From the NCBI GenBank assembly GCA_902702965.1, contig CACRXP010000178.1:494992-558991 (forward strand): DNA of 64,000 nt. The letters run 5' to 3'. Position 1 is the first letter of the stretch. Each line of letters opens with the position of its first letter. The translations under genes and the position numbers were made by a program. Positions 34,401 to 45,100 of the stretch are shown here, in pieces. The notes beneath the pieces are model-generated. The model saw nothing but the letters and a program-made list of their open reading frames with translations, had not been told where the DNA came from and ran no database searches. Origin of the DNA: Spirometra erinaceieuropaei. Taxonomy: Eukaryota > Platyhelminthes > Cestoda > Diphyllobothriidea > Diphyllobothriidae.

Positions 34401-37400
34401 TCGATATACTTAAGTAAGGGTGAAATTACATGAAAGAATTAGGTTAGGATTAACCTCTAGCAGGAAGAAATGAGCAACCTTCAGTCTACCAACCCACCAA
34501 AATTTACGGTTTACCAACTTGCATCTTTCAATAGAGGGAAAATAAGATTTAAAACAATGTAGGAAATTTCGAGCTTAGTGTCTCTGGGCACTCTGAATGA
34601 AAGTCAAATGGCGAACACGTGGTAAATTGCCCAGTCTCTTTTCAAGAATAAAGGTTATGCTAGGCAATACCAGTTGTAATCTTAGACGCACGGAAGGCAC
34701 TATCAGTGGAAACACAACATCGGCTTGAATTGCAAAAACAAATGCAGTAAGATTGGCGTGGGAATCTGTTTTACGCAAAAAGTAGACAGTAGAATGCCGA
34801 AAGCGATTTAAAGTAGGTATAATCATAGGTACTCCTAAGTTTGGAAATTACTTATATAATACGCCAGATAAAAAATGTCGTGAATTCCGACATAGGATTC
34901 TTGTGAATGAAAAGCCAAGTTCTAGACGAACTAGTGAAAAACTCCTGGATGCGAAGCGTAGGAAAAATTCAGATAACCAGAGCCTTCTGAGCAGGGTATT
35001 CAGGAGGAGAGAAACTGTCGTTCAGAAAGAAACGGAAGAGCGCAACCGGACATTATTACAGTGCAAATGGGGTATAGTGGTAGCGGGCGGTGATAAGAAA
35101 CTCAGAGAACTATGGAAGTAACAGGCTGCTCGTTGCTGAAATGGACTCTATAACGAGGACAGTGCAACCGCAGTCTTCACCGTGAGGATTACAAGCTACT
35201 AACTTGGACGGCGTCGTTTGGCTCTGGATAGGGCCTAGCGAAGAACGAATCAGAATCACCGAACTAAGTGCTCACTTGAATGTGTAACTGTGGGAGATCT
35301 GGGGGTGGGATCGGTCCGTGGTTTAGGCCACAGATCCAAACGGTCTTCATGGAGTCAATTTATGGCCGTGTGTGGAGTACGCGCCATAAAACGCACGCTA
35401 TTTGCCAAACAGATGGGTTCAGCTGTCCACTGTGGTTCGTGAAAGTGTTAATATCTTAATGTTGAGGCTGATCTCTGGTGATTGACATCGTGGGGAAGAA
35501 AACTTGATTCAAAGATGTGAGCGGACAATTTAAATTAGGAGGCGAGGTCCCGAAAGGATGATATGATGTCGTGAACTAAATCTGTAGTAGCAGTAAGAAT
35601 GGTTGACGGGAAGTGTCTATCTTCGAGGTCCCAAAAACAACTCCGGGAGTGAGAAAATAATGCATTTTGTCAAGTCAGTAGTGAAATGAGGTCGACATGT
35701 ATTTTTATACGCTGACGCGCCGGTTAATGATATTGCATTGGTCGGCTGGTTATTACAAAAGAAGGTGTACTCGGAAACGAAGACTAAAATGCACTACTGT
35801 GTGAAGGAAACGTCAGGGAAAATCTACGACCCTTCATTTTCTGGAGCAAACTCATGCTGACTTGCTTGCTCTCTCAGCGTGGAGCTCAAAATGGCTAATA
35901 TAATTCTCTCTGTCTAAATGCCGCTACATGTGTTTTGGTCGTGATAGGCTATCTCATCCAGTGGTCTTTCACGGCAAAACTATGACTGCATGTACCACAG
36001 TCAGGGATTTAGGTTTAAGCTACACAAATAACCTTGACCTCTCACCACACGCTGACAGAATCACGGCCAAAGCTGCCCAGATTTGCGGCTTTATTTCTCA
36101 CAATTGCTTTCTTCCTGAAATTAAGTTAGGACTTTCTCGAATGTTTGTACTTCCCATTCTGGAGTATTGTTGTCCATTCTTCGGTTTGATCAACGAGGCT
36201 AGTTGTTCAAAAATTTAAAAAGTTGAAAGACATTATACTAGAAGCACGGAACATCTAAGTACCACCTACCCAGTTAGATACCAGATAAGTAACCTAAAAA
36301 TTTTATGGATTCGAAGACTAGAAGCGGGCTTTTTTTCTCCTCTTTCGCATCAACAGTTGTCCAAATTGTCCTCGAATTTCAGCGCTTACCCCTAGTAGTC
36401 GTCCATACACTCTTCGCAATTCTTCCTCGCTTATCCCTCCTCCCGCTTCCTCCACCTCTGAGCGCTCTCTTTTTCTCGATTCCAGGTATATTTTCCACTG
36501 GAATATCCTTCCAATTAATATAAAATCTTCAGATAATCCACATACATCTGAATACCGACACGACTGAACTTTTTATTTTCCTCATCCTTCCCGGAGAACT
36601 TACTTTATGACACCGAGAAACGGTCACCGGGGATTTAGGACGCCGCCATTAAATTACCGTCTTTGCTCACATTTTCTTCTTTTGTGTGTAGTGTCGCTTC
36701 CTAGGATCCCTTACCAGAAATGTTAATTTTTCCGATTTTTCAGTTCATGCATCGTGTCCCTCACAGAACGCGATGTACTTTTTGACGAATTCTCTCAAAG
36801 AATTAACTCGGCTTGGTTGACGTGCACTCTCTAAGTCGCCCGGGTTTTGCTGATCGTCGACACTCGTCAGAACTCCACTCCCCCCCCCTGCGATTTCGAT
36901 CCTTCACCTCTCCTCGTCAGATTTTGCGGTTCTTGAGATCATGTCATTTCGACGCCAAGCGTTGTCGACGTTCTTGGCGGGACCCTCTGTATTCGCCATT
37001 TGTTAATAGTCTGGTCGCATCTCCCTTTCCCGCTCCTCTGCTGGACTCGAAGCATTACAGTGATCGATCGTGTCTGGGTTCTCTCGTCTCGCCATTTCGA
37101 CATGAATGGCCTCATGCGGCATATGAATTCTGCCTTGATGATGTTCGTTTCGAACCTTTAACTCAATTCCGCATGCAGACCAGTCCTCTCTGACCCGCAT
37201 ACTTACCGTTCATGGAATCCGTTATACGCTGCCTCATGCAGGCCAGTCATGCCCGCTAGTTATACTTTCATGAGCGGCGGTTTTTTCTCCTATAATGTTG
37301 ATCCAGCTATATCCCTTCTGTTTATTTGTTAGGAGTTTTTTTCACTGTTCGCTCATCATTATTCGTGACAGACTACTTATTCAATATCTATGAATTAGGT

Positions 37401-37515
37401 ATTGTATAGATTCTGTCTACCTGTTCCAATATTCAGGCAAAAATGGCTTCTTACCTTCTATTACCGGACCCCCCGGGTCTTGAATAAAAATCATTATTAT
37501 GAGTATTATTATTAA
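31480..37515 (+). mobile_element. CR1/Jockey-like non-LTR retrotransposon, broken
   Basis: Blocks appear in element order on +. The endonuclease end (NIPIRGSIILDLNF near 31700, then a GSSD-H-type segment near 31785-31810) comes first. The RT start is at 32160-32640 (AHVKAKHPILRDALGNPAVD; FTLCDLTVAIQHCRQSHSPR; SDGVPVSILKANAN; ETYPTSWKESHILLV). The RT end is at 35930-36215 (TVRDLGLSYTNNLDLSPHAD; MFVLPILEYCCPFFGL). A 3' tail with GGACCCCCCGGGTCTTGAAT and an ATT-rich run ends near 37515. The stretch 32680-35900 lacks the expected central RT motifs and may hold insertions or deletions. Frames are interrupted, so the element is inactive. Treating all blocks as one insertion is an inference. Confidence 0.65.
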
Positions 37516-37639
37516 GCAAGGAAGAGTAAATTTGCAAGTACGTCAAACAGGAGTATGTGCAGAAGTCCATGGGCGGTTTGGATAACCATAAACGCGGAAT
37601 AGGAGACATAAGAATGCATTCCTATTTTATTTCATAAAG

Positions 37640-37860
37640 ATTTAAGATAAGGTGCCTTGATTCCTTCTGAATAAGAGAAGTTTTTGTATCTATTGAGATT
37701 ATTTTCAAATAAATTGTCCTTCGTTTGACCGATTTTTGAAGAATTCGGCAACCACGTTGATTCGAGCCCACGATAGGAAGGGCAGCACTTGAGTACAGCC
37801 AACGCTCTAATCACCTGAACTACGAGGCCCCAATGGGAACCGTGAGTTTAATCACATTTA
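37640..37860 (-). repeat. tRNA-derived SINE (family B), copy 1
   Basis: On the minus strand: GGGGCCTCGTAGTTCAGGTG with ATTAGAGCG (A box), then GTGGGCTCGAATC (B box). The 5' end starts with TAAACTCACGGTTCCCATTG, which is matched in copy 2. It differs from family A in both head and body. Confidence 0.65.
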
Positions 37861-37984
37861 AGTTTAGTTACCGCACATCCGACTGCAGCGTATCGAATCC
37901 ATCAAATGTGACACAGTAAGATGACTGCCCAAGCAGGGTTTCTTATCCCTCAATCTACAGTCAACCAGATGACTGCCAAGCTCA

Positions 37985-38165
37985 CTTAATTGATTGATGT
38001 CTTTTGGCAGATTTAAATAAATCATTCGGTCCAGTTGTGAAGACTTCGACAGACTCGGTAGGATTTGAACTCAAGACAGCAAACACAAAGCCTGAGTACA
38101 GTCAACTCTTTAACCGCCTGAGCTTCCAGGCCCCAACGGGAGCCGTGAGTTAAGTATATAAAGAC
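37985..38165 (-). repeat. tRNA-derived SINE (family B), copy 2
   Basis: On the minus strand: CTTAACTCACGGCTCCCGTT, GGGGCCTGGAAGCTCAGGCG and TTGAGTTCAAATCC. It has the same orientation as copy 1, about 130 bp further right. Confidence 0.65.
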
Positions 38166-38189
38166 TTTTAAACATAAGACAGCTAGATT

Positions 38190-38470
38190 AGTTAGTTGGG
38201 CCGAAGAAGGGGCAAAATACGACCAAGTCGTACTTTAATTTTAAGAAAGTAAAACATATGGTGAGTGAAAACGCAAATGTGGTCAGCGTTTGACGTTATT
38301 CTGTCAGGGCGAAGAGAGAGATCTAGGTTGTTCGTGTAGCTAAAACGTAAGTTCTTGGTAGTGAAACATTCAGTTAAAGAGGTGTCTTTAGAAAACAGGT
38401 TTGGACAGCCCATAAGGACCAAAACACGTATACGACATTTGGAGGGACATTCTGTTCGACGAGTAGGTTG
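38190..38470 (-). mobile_element. CR1/Jockey-like RT C-terminal fragment
   Basis: The minus-strand frame includes FSYTNNLDLSLRPDRITSNA, which corresponds to LSYTNNLDLSPHADRITAKA in the + strand element at 36020-36080. So it is a second copy of the same family, truncated on both sides. Confidence 0.75.
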
Positions 38471-38479
38471 CAATGCCCA

Positions 38480-39848
38480 TTTTCGCTAAAATTTATGAAC
38501 ATTTTGCTTGATATAATTACGTGAACACAAATTATGCACAAGAAAAGGACATTCTACTGAGGTGGCTGGATAAGCAAGCAAAATGCGCAACGCTTACGAC
38601 GTCCAGAAATCATCGTATCAGTTTCCGTTATCAGGTTTCTTAAGATAGGTAACGTACTGTACATCTAATATTCAACTGTGACCGGTCACTGAATGAACAA
38701 GTCAAGTCCAGACTACAAGGTAAATAAGATCATTGATTCTTGGAAGTCAAGCAGGGAAAGGATTTGGATTCTGATAAGTTTTAGCAAGCATTTAAAGTAC
38801 ACCAAATCGATGCTACTGAAAACATACATTTGTTGGCTGACTTCCCCATATGGGGATCTCGGAGCGTTTGCTCTGGCAATGCCAGGTTAAGTGGGACAAT
38901 GCTGACCGTGAAGTCCAGCCACGTAGCATTCCGTACACTAAGCCTGAACTGTCTGGACTTGTAATAGATACTGTTTATGCTCCAGCTTAAGTTTTCTGAG
39001 TCAGTGTGAGAATAGGAGGTGAGGTACATTTTCAAAATAATTAGAATCATTTATATGAGTGGCCCGGTAAATGACTGCTTGCCCTTAATTTTCTGAAATG
39101 TCAAACTAGCAGAAAAATAATGGCCTTCGATTCTCATCGTTTTTGTTGCAAGCCATCTTCTCAAACCATTTAGGGGTCTCGGTGTACAGTCTAAACTCAC
39201 TCTTCTGCTACCTTTCCACTCTGCCTTTGTGATTGCAGGCAATAAGTGTTTGCTTGAAGTAGGTCAGAAGATCACGGGTAGGCTTGACGCTCTTGGAGAT
39301 CTTACAATGCTCAGCGATATAAGTGGTCACCGGCGTTAGTCTCCCCCTAACGAGGGATAGCTTAAAAGCCTAAACCTACACATTTCTTTCATAAACTATA
39401 AAATGAGGTTTAAACATAGTCCTAAAAGTACTCGGGGGAACGGACCGACACACCTATCTCGGTGACTTTTTGATCTCTTACGAACGAAAACTCCTCGTTG
39501 TAATTTGTAATACAGCATAAGAAAAGTAATCTCCCTTGCTTGGTTTTACGCAATAGGCGCTCGGCTCAAGAGACAGAACATTTGCGGACCACTTTTCGTT
39601 GGGTTTTAGGGAGCATGTGCTTCGCCAGCGTTGCGCCCTTTAGTTTCACGTCCACTTGCTCCGTCCGGTTGTTTATCAAGGCTCTCCTGTCAGAAAGGCC
39701 GTTTTCGACCGACTATAAAGCGAAGAATTGCATATCCCTTGTGTAATTCCCTTCCATTGATTATTCTGCTGTTACAGTTTTCTGCTCGCTACTAGACCGT
39801 CTTACTCTACCATTCATATCTAGTGGTCGACTTAAAAATTGTGCAAAC
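38480..39848. other. No recognisable gene
   Basis: Short frames only. A block near 38815-38850 (TACTGAAAACATACATTTGT) recurs near 40260 (TACTGAAAACATATGTTTGT), so part of this is an unnamed low-copy repeat. Confidence 0.35.
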
Positions 39849-40040
39849 ATGTCTACAGAGCAGGATAACCAGTTAATCTCAGAGCTCTTAATCTTCGACC
39901 ACGAAGAAACAGTTGCAAAAAGAACGGGCCACCGACTTTTGACAGTATCACAAATACAACAGACATTAAACAGTGAGGTCAACTGTAAATTAAATACGCC
40001 AGCCTTGACTCGTCTAAGTGCTTATCTCAAAGTGCTGTGA
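39849..40040 (+). CDS. Unrecognised short open frame, possible small gene or first exon
   Basis: ATG at 39849 has A at -3 (CAAACATGT). It encodes 63 residues, starting MSTEQDNQLISELLIFDHEE and containing LLTVSQIQQTLNSEV. The composition looks protein-like rather than low-complexity, with alternating charged and hydrophobic residues. GTGCTG near 40032 could serve as a donor just before the stop. I recognise no domain and found no convincing downstream exon. It may equally be chance. Confidence 0.25.
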   Translation: MSTEQDNQLISELLIFDHEETVAKRTGHRLLTVSQIQQTLNSEVNCKLNTPALTRLSAYLKVL

Positions 40041-40449
40041 ATTATTGAATACACTTCTGAAAGGGACCGTTCTGGTAGAAAATAATGGCAACTTTAAGGG
40101 AGGCATAGACAGAATTTTCAAAACAGTAATCCCTAAAATTCTCCTGTGCCGTGCAGAAAAAAAGTCGCTTTTTCCGACTACCTACCGCGAGATACATATA
40201 AAAATTTCCCAGGGCTGACATACACACTCCCCATGCAACTGCAGGGGCCTGATAGTGAACTACTGAAAACATATGTTTGTCTATTGACTTTTTCAGCGTC
40301 ACATGGGAATATTCGCCGAACAGATCACGGAAAACTCAAAGAAAGACGACCACATTCATTCAACTACTATTGATTTAACTGAAATCGCTATCACAGCAGG
40401 CGACACAAAAACATACAATGTTATTTAGGGGTCACCTGACCCCAGGCTA

Positions 40450-41000
40450 CACTATAATAATAATTGTTTATTAAAGACCCGTCGGGGTCCCATCAAAGCA
40501 AGTAAAAATAAATTTACATGCGAATTTTAGACGAGGTAGGCAAAATCTGTACAAAATGCAATTCATAGTTTTTGAATTATTAGTCCGTTAAGAAAAATGA
40601 CTAGCGAGGGGTGAAAAAAAACTCCACACGAAAATTTAACAATGATTGGATTAATTTTGCAGGAGAAAAATCCCCTCGATGAAAAAGCAATAACAGAGAA
40701 ATGCGGGCAGGACTGGACTGCATGTAGCGGTATATAATGGATTATAATCGGACATTGACAGGGTAGAAATAAATGTCAGCTGTATATGGCATTATATAAC
40801 GGATTTCATGAAGGGGTAAATAGGCGGATCAGTCAGGACTGGCATGTATGTGGCTTGAATAAGGCAAGTAAGTGACAAAATTGAAAACCAGTCTTGAGGC
40901 GATAGGAACCCAGGTGCGGTCAGTTACATTCATCCGAGTTCATCCGGGGATGGGGCAAGGGAGATGCGACCAGACTACTGCAGCTGCTCCACATTTTTAA
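40450..41000 (-). mobile_element. CR1-like 3' end, 5'-truncated copy
   Basis: On the minus strand GGACCCCGACGGGTCTTTAA is followed by TAAACAATTATTATTATAGT at the 3' end near 40451. Internal sequence matches 29340-30400 and, in the opposite orientation, 37100-37260. It includes repeated GCATG-CAG-CCAGTC-TG-CCGC-like units. Confidence 0.65.
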
Positions 41001-41484
41001 ATGAGTCAAAGGGCATAAATACAATATGCTTATTCGGAGGTAGTTGCGTTTTTTGACTAACTGGCACAAACAACGTAAGAAGTAGGGAAAATAATGAATA
41101 TCCTATCTTGGAATGGAATAACTCCTAATTGAAGCCATCTCTTCTGGTCTGTTTTATTGTGTTTTTTACCTTAATTGCCGGTACTTCTGTCCAACTGGAC
41201 AAAAGACCTTGGCATGTGTGGCGTTACGATTGACTTTGTGGGGGAGCGGACTGGGGGGGTTATTAAAAACGCGATATGCGGACGGGTTTCAGAGTGCTGA
41301 ATAGTGATTAATCGAACATTTTTATGCGCGACGCGACGGCTTTTGGGACTATTCTTGAGTTTTCAATTTTGTGAAATTATGTTTGAGTGATACTTCCAAT
41401 CACTGGGAGACCCGGGAAGTCGGACAAATGAGGAGTATTTATATAGTTACTTGTTTTGAAAGTTTGACGAAGCTCACCCACAAT

Positions 41485-41662
41485 TTAGTTAGTTACTTAG
41501 TATAGTTAACTGGCTAATCGGTTAGTCAATATAATTAGATAGTGAGTAAACATAGTGAGTTAGTTATCAGGTTAGTTAGTCAGTTGGTCGGTTACTTATT
41601 ATTGTTAGTTATTTAGTTTGTTGTTAATCAGTTAATTGGTTATTTAGTTTGTTAGTATATAG
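41485..41662. repeat. Degenerate TTAG/GTTA tetranucleotide tract
   Basis: About 180 nt are built from TTAGTTAG, GGTTAG, CAGTTA and similar units with frequent substitutions. It is an old microsatellite and lies just upstream of the ANKRD13C-like gene. Confidence 0.8.
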
Positions 41663-42116
41663 TCGCTCGTTTCAAAATTTTCACGCAGTTTGCCCAAAGT
41701 TAGATTTTTTTCAGCTTCTGGCATCCAGTCGTCCTTCCAGAAACGCCATCTGCTTAGATTTGGTGATGAGGATGCGCCAATAATTTAACCTATATAACTG
41801 ATGAATTTACGGCAAACGGTCAATATTTACGATGATCAATGACATTATTGAAAGCTACTTTGCTATTATACTATCACTCTGATTACTATATTCCTCTGTT
41901 ACTCTGGTATGCTATTCTTCGCCGTCTGTTTGTTTTAACTAATCAACAACTTCTTTATCCGCTTACGTTTTGGTTTTTGGGTTGCGCGCTCTATTAATTT
42001 TCTTCCGCAAGTGTGCTGGTCAGCGTCTCCCCGGACTTGTACAGTGCAACTTTGTTCAAGTGACTAGAAAAATCAGCCAACTGGACCTCCAGGAGCTTGG
42101 CATTTCCACCAATTTA

Positions 42117-45100
42117 ATGGAGCAAACAGATTTGCATTTTCCGCTGCACCACGCTATATATAACGCTCTTGACACGGTTGAGGCAATAGCAAAGTCGACT
42201 AAACCTGGGCAACTGGATGTTCAAGACCAGTACGGTAGCAGAAAATGTTTAACTGACATGATTTTAGGAAACACTGCTCTCCACATTGCGTCTATGCTTA
42301 ATGATAATAGTAAGTCTTCGTCATATCTTACGAAAGACTCTATCTCATGTCTCTTGAATCTCGGCTGTCGTGTTGATATTCGCAATAGGGAAGGCTGGCG
42401 AGCAGTTGATGAATTGATTAGTTTGAAGAATAAAGCCATGGGTTTGGGTCGTATTTTTATCTTCATTTTGAAGTCGCCCAAGCCTTTTTGTCTTATAGGG
42501 ATCACATTTTGAAAGAAGGCGCTGTGGAAAAAATTTCCGATAGGCTTCTAAAAATCTCGGATTGTGCGCTGGAGTTTTATTGGGAATTAAAGAGCTGGGG
42601 TAAGTTTTCGAGTTAAAAGCAATTCGCAAACTCCTTTTTGTAAACATTCGCTATTGCATAACCCAAATATATGCGGGTTATTTAAAATTGAATTTATCTG
42701 CGCGATTGCTGAAGTGCGACTCGGGCGCAGGCACTCCGGCGTAGCTGAGCAACGCATGAATGCTTGACGAAAGTCATGAACTTCAAGCCCAGGTTTTTAT
42801 GTTTTCCACTAAAATCACGCTTAAAATTTAACTGGGCGTGTACGCAGTGTCCTGCTTGCCCAAATATCCTTCGTTCAGTTGACAAAATTGTCAGAGCTTG
42901 GCAATTTCGAAAACCTCAAATATGGCGCGTTTTGACGATGTACTGCATTTTATCGCTAGTGTTCGCGTTGCTTTTTATGACAATCTTTCAGATGTCCGTT
43001 CTCAAATCATACTTTTGGCTTTGTAAACCAGCTTTACTAAATCAGCGGCACCACAATCATTATAAAAGGATTAAGTTGAGCTCTATAGCAAATAATTGAC
43101 TTATTTAGAAGAATATTAAAAACCGTTAATGGTAAACCCGTTTCATAGGCCTAATTAGTTTTAAATCCTGTTTTACGCTTATAATTTTTGCGGGCAGAAG
43201 CAGTGCATTCCTTCGAAGCAGGCCATAGTTTTTGGACTTCAGCTAATAACTTGTCACTGCGTAGATCACTTGGTAAAGCTTGTCGTTTGCATTGGTTATA
43301 AGAGCATACAAAATATGAGAAAGCATAATTTGTTGCATGTTTTGGCGAAGCACGGCTGGATTTGTTGTTATTGAAAAATGTATATGTACTTTGTTACATG
43401 CGAGTGTGCTCTTATTTTTCAGTGTGAGATACGGAGTGACAATATCTTCTCATGGAAGTTGATACCCAGTTAAATATTTGACATCTATCTTGCGGCGAAC
43501 GCTTTGACCATTTAAACTCCGTTTACCCAAAAGTTTCACCAAAATTGACAAGTCGTCTTTTGTTAAAAAACCAAATTCCAATTTTATTATAGACGCACAC
43601 ATTCCGCTCAGTTATCAGATTAAAGAAGCCTCCAGCGGTTTATGGCTATTTTCAGAAGCATTAAATAATTGCCCTATTTTAGATTTACACAATAGTTGTG
43701 CGTTTTGCCCAAGTAAGGAGTCTTTCCCAGGCTCAAGTTGTTTCTTTTTAAGTAGAAACTTTGATTTGATTCAGATAGTGAATCCTATACGCCCCTTTTA
43801 CACAGGAAATTTAAACGCATTAAAAATGAGGACTGCTTTTAAGTTTCAGATACCTGCAGTAAACAGAACTCTACGTAGCGTTCTGTTATTGGACAGGTAG
43901 TCCTGCAAGTTAATAGGCTGTTCGTAAGAAGAGAGGAAAAATTTGTTTAGGTTATAAAAACCAAAACAATATAATTCAACAATGCAAATATGCCAGTCGA
44001 TGCAAGAGGTTCATAAATGAAGAATTAGGAAATCTGCTCTCAAACTTTGTCTATTTCTATTCCGTATATGGCGCTCTAGCTTCATATTAAAGACTGCTGC
44101 GCGAATTCTACGTCAGAAGCCTTCGATTTTTGAGTACTTAGGTGCTCGTCGTTAAGATTCCTCAAATATGTATCCTCGAGTTTTCTGTCCATCTTTTCCT
44201 GCGGTGCCCTTTCTGTGGGAGGCTGCTAATGTACTATTCATGATTTCCCTTGTCTAAGAAATTATCGGAAAACGTTTAGTAAATTGGGCGAAAAACCCCC
44301 GGACGAAATAAACTACGATTAAAGTATCAGCTGAAGCTGTTATCCTAAAGTTTGATCCTATGTGACCTGCGTGTCACATGAGTTTGACCTGGTCTGTTAA
44401 AAGCATTTAAAAGTTTATGCAGTCGGATCTTCTCCAACTTAGAAATCTCACTGGAGAGAACAGCCGACTTTTGGAGTGTTTGAAAATCCGCTCAGACATA
44501 AATACGAAACGTTTCAAGATTTATCCTAAATTGGATGGTAGAGTGTAATCTTTGCGAACTGAATACAACATTGGTTGAAGTTTTCGAATATAGTTTTTAT
44601 TAAAATGTATAAATCAAATGAGGTCGCAAAGCTCAATACCATAGTGCAAGATTCCAAGAGACTTTCTATCGCTAATTTGGGCATCGAAAATCCATAGGGG
44701 AATGCGCATGTATTAACCAGTCATTTTTCGATGTATAAAGTTTTAGGTAACTGGAAAGACTGCCATCAGAAAGCCGATATCCTTGCGTTTATCAACTATC
44801 TTTCGGTCATGTTGTATGCCAATCAGCATTGAAACCTCATTCAGGCGAACGAAAATCGCATTTGGGAATTTTGTTAAATGTTTCATTGTTGTCGGGGTTC
44901 CTATTATGGAGGTCTGTTGTAGTCTAAGATTTTCTGCCCCAATTGACTTATTTACCTAACGAACCATCAATATTTGAACAACAGACTTCAGCTCTATTAC
45001 AGCTGACGTGTCTACCCATATTACAACACAGGTTTCCCTTATCTGGTTGTAGCCTAATTAACTATTTCTCATGCAAAAGACGTACTTATAATATTTTGGC

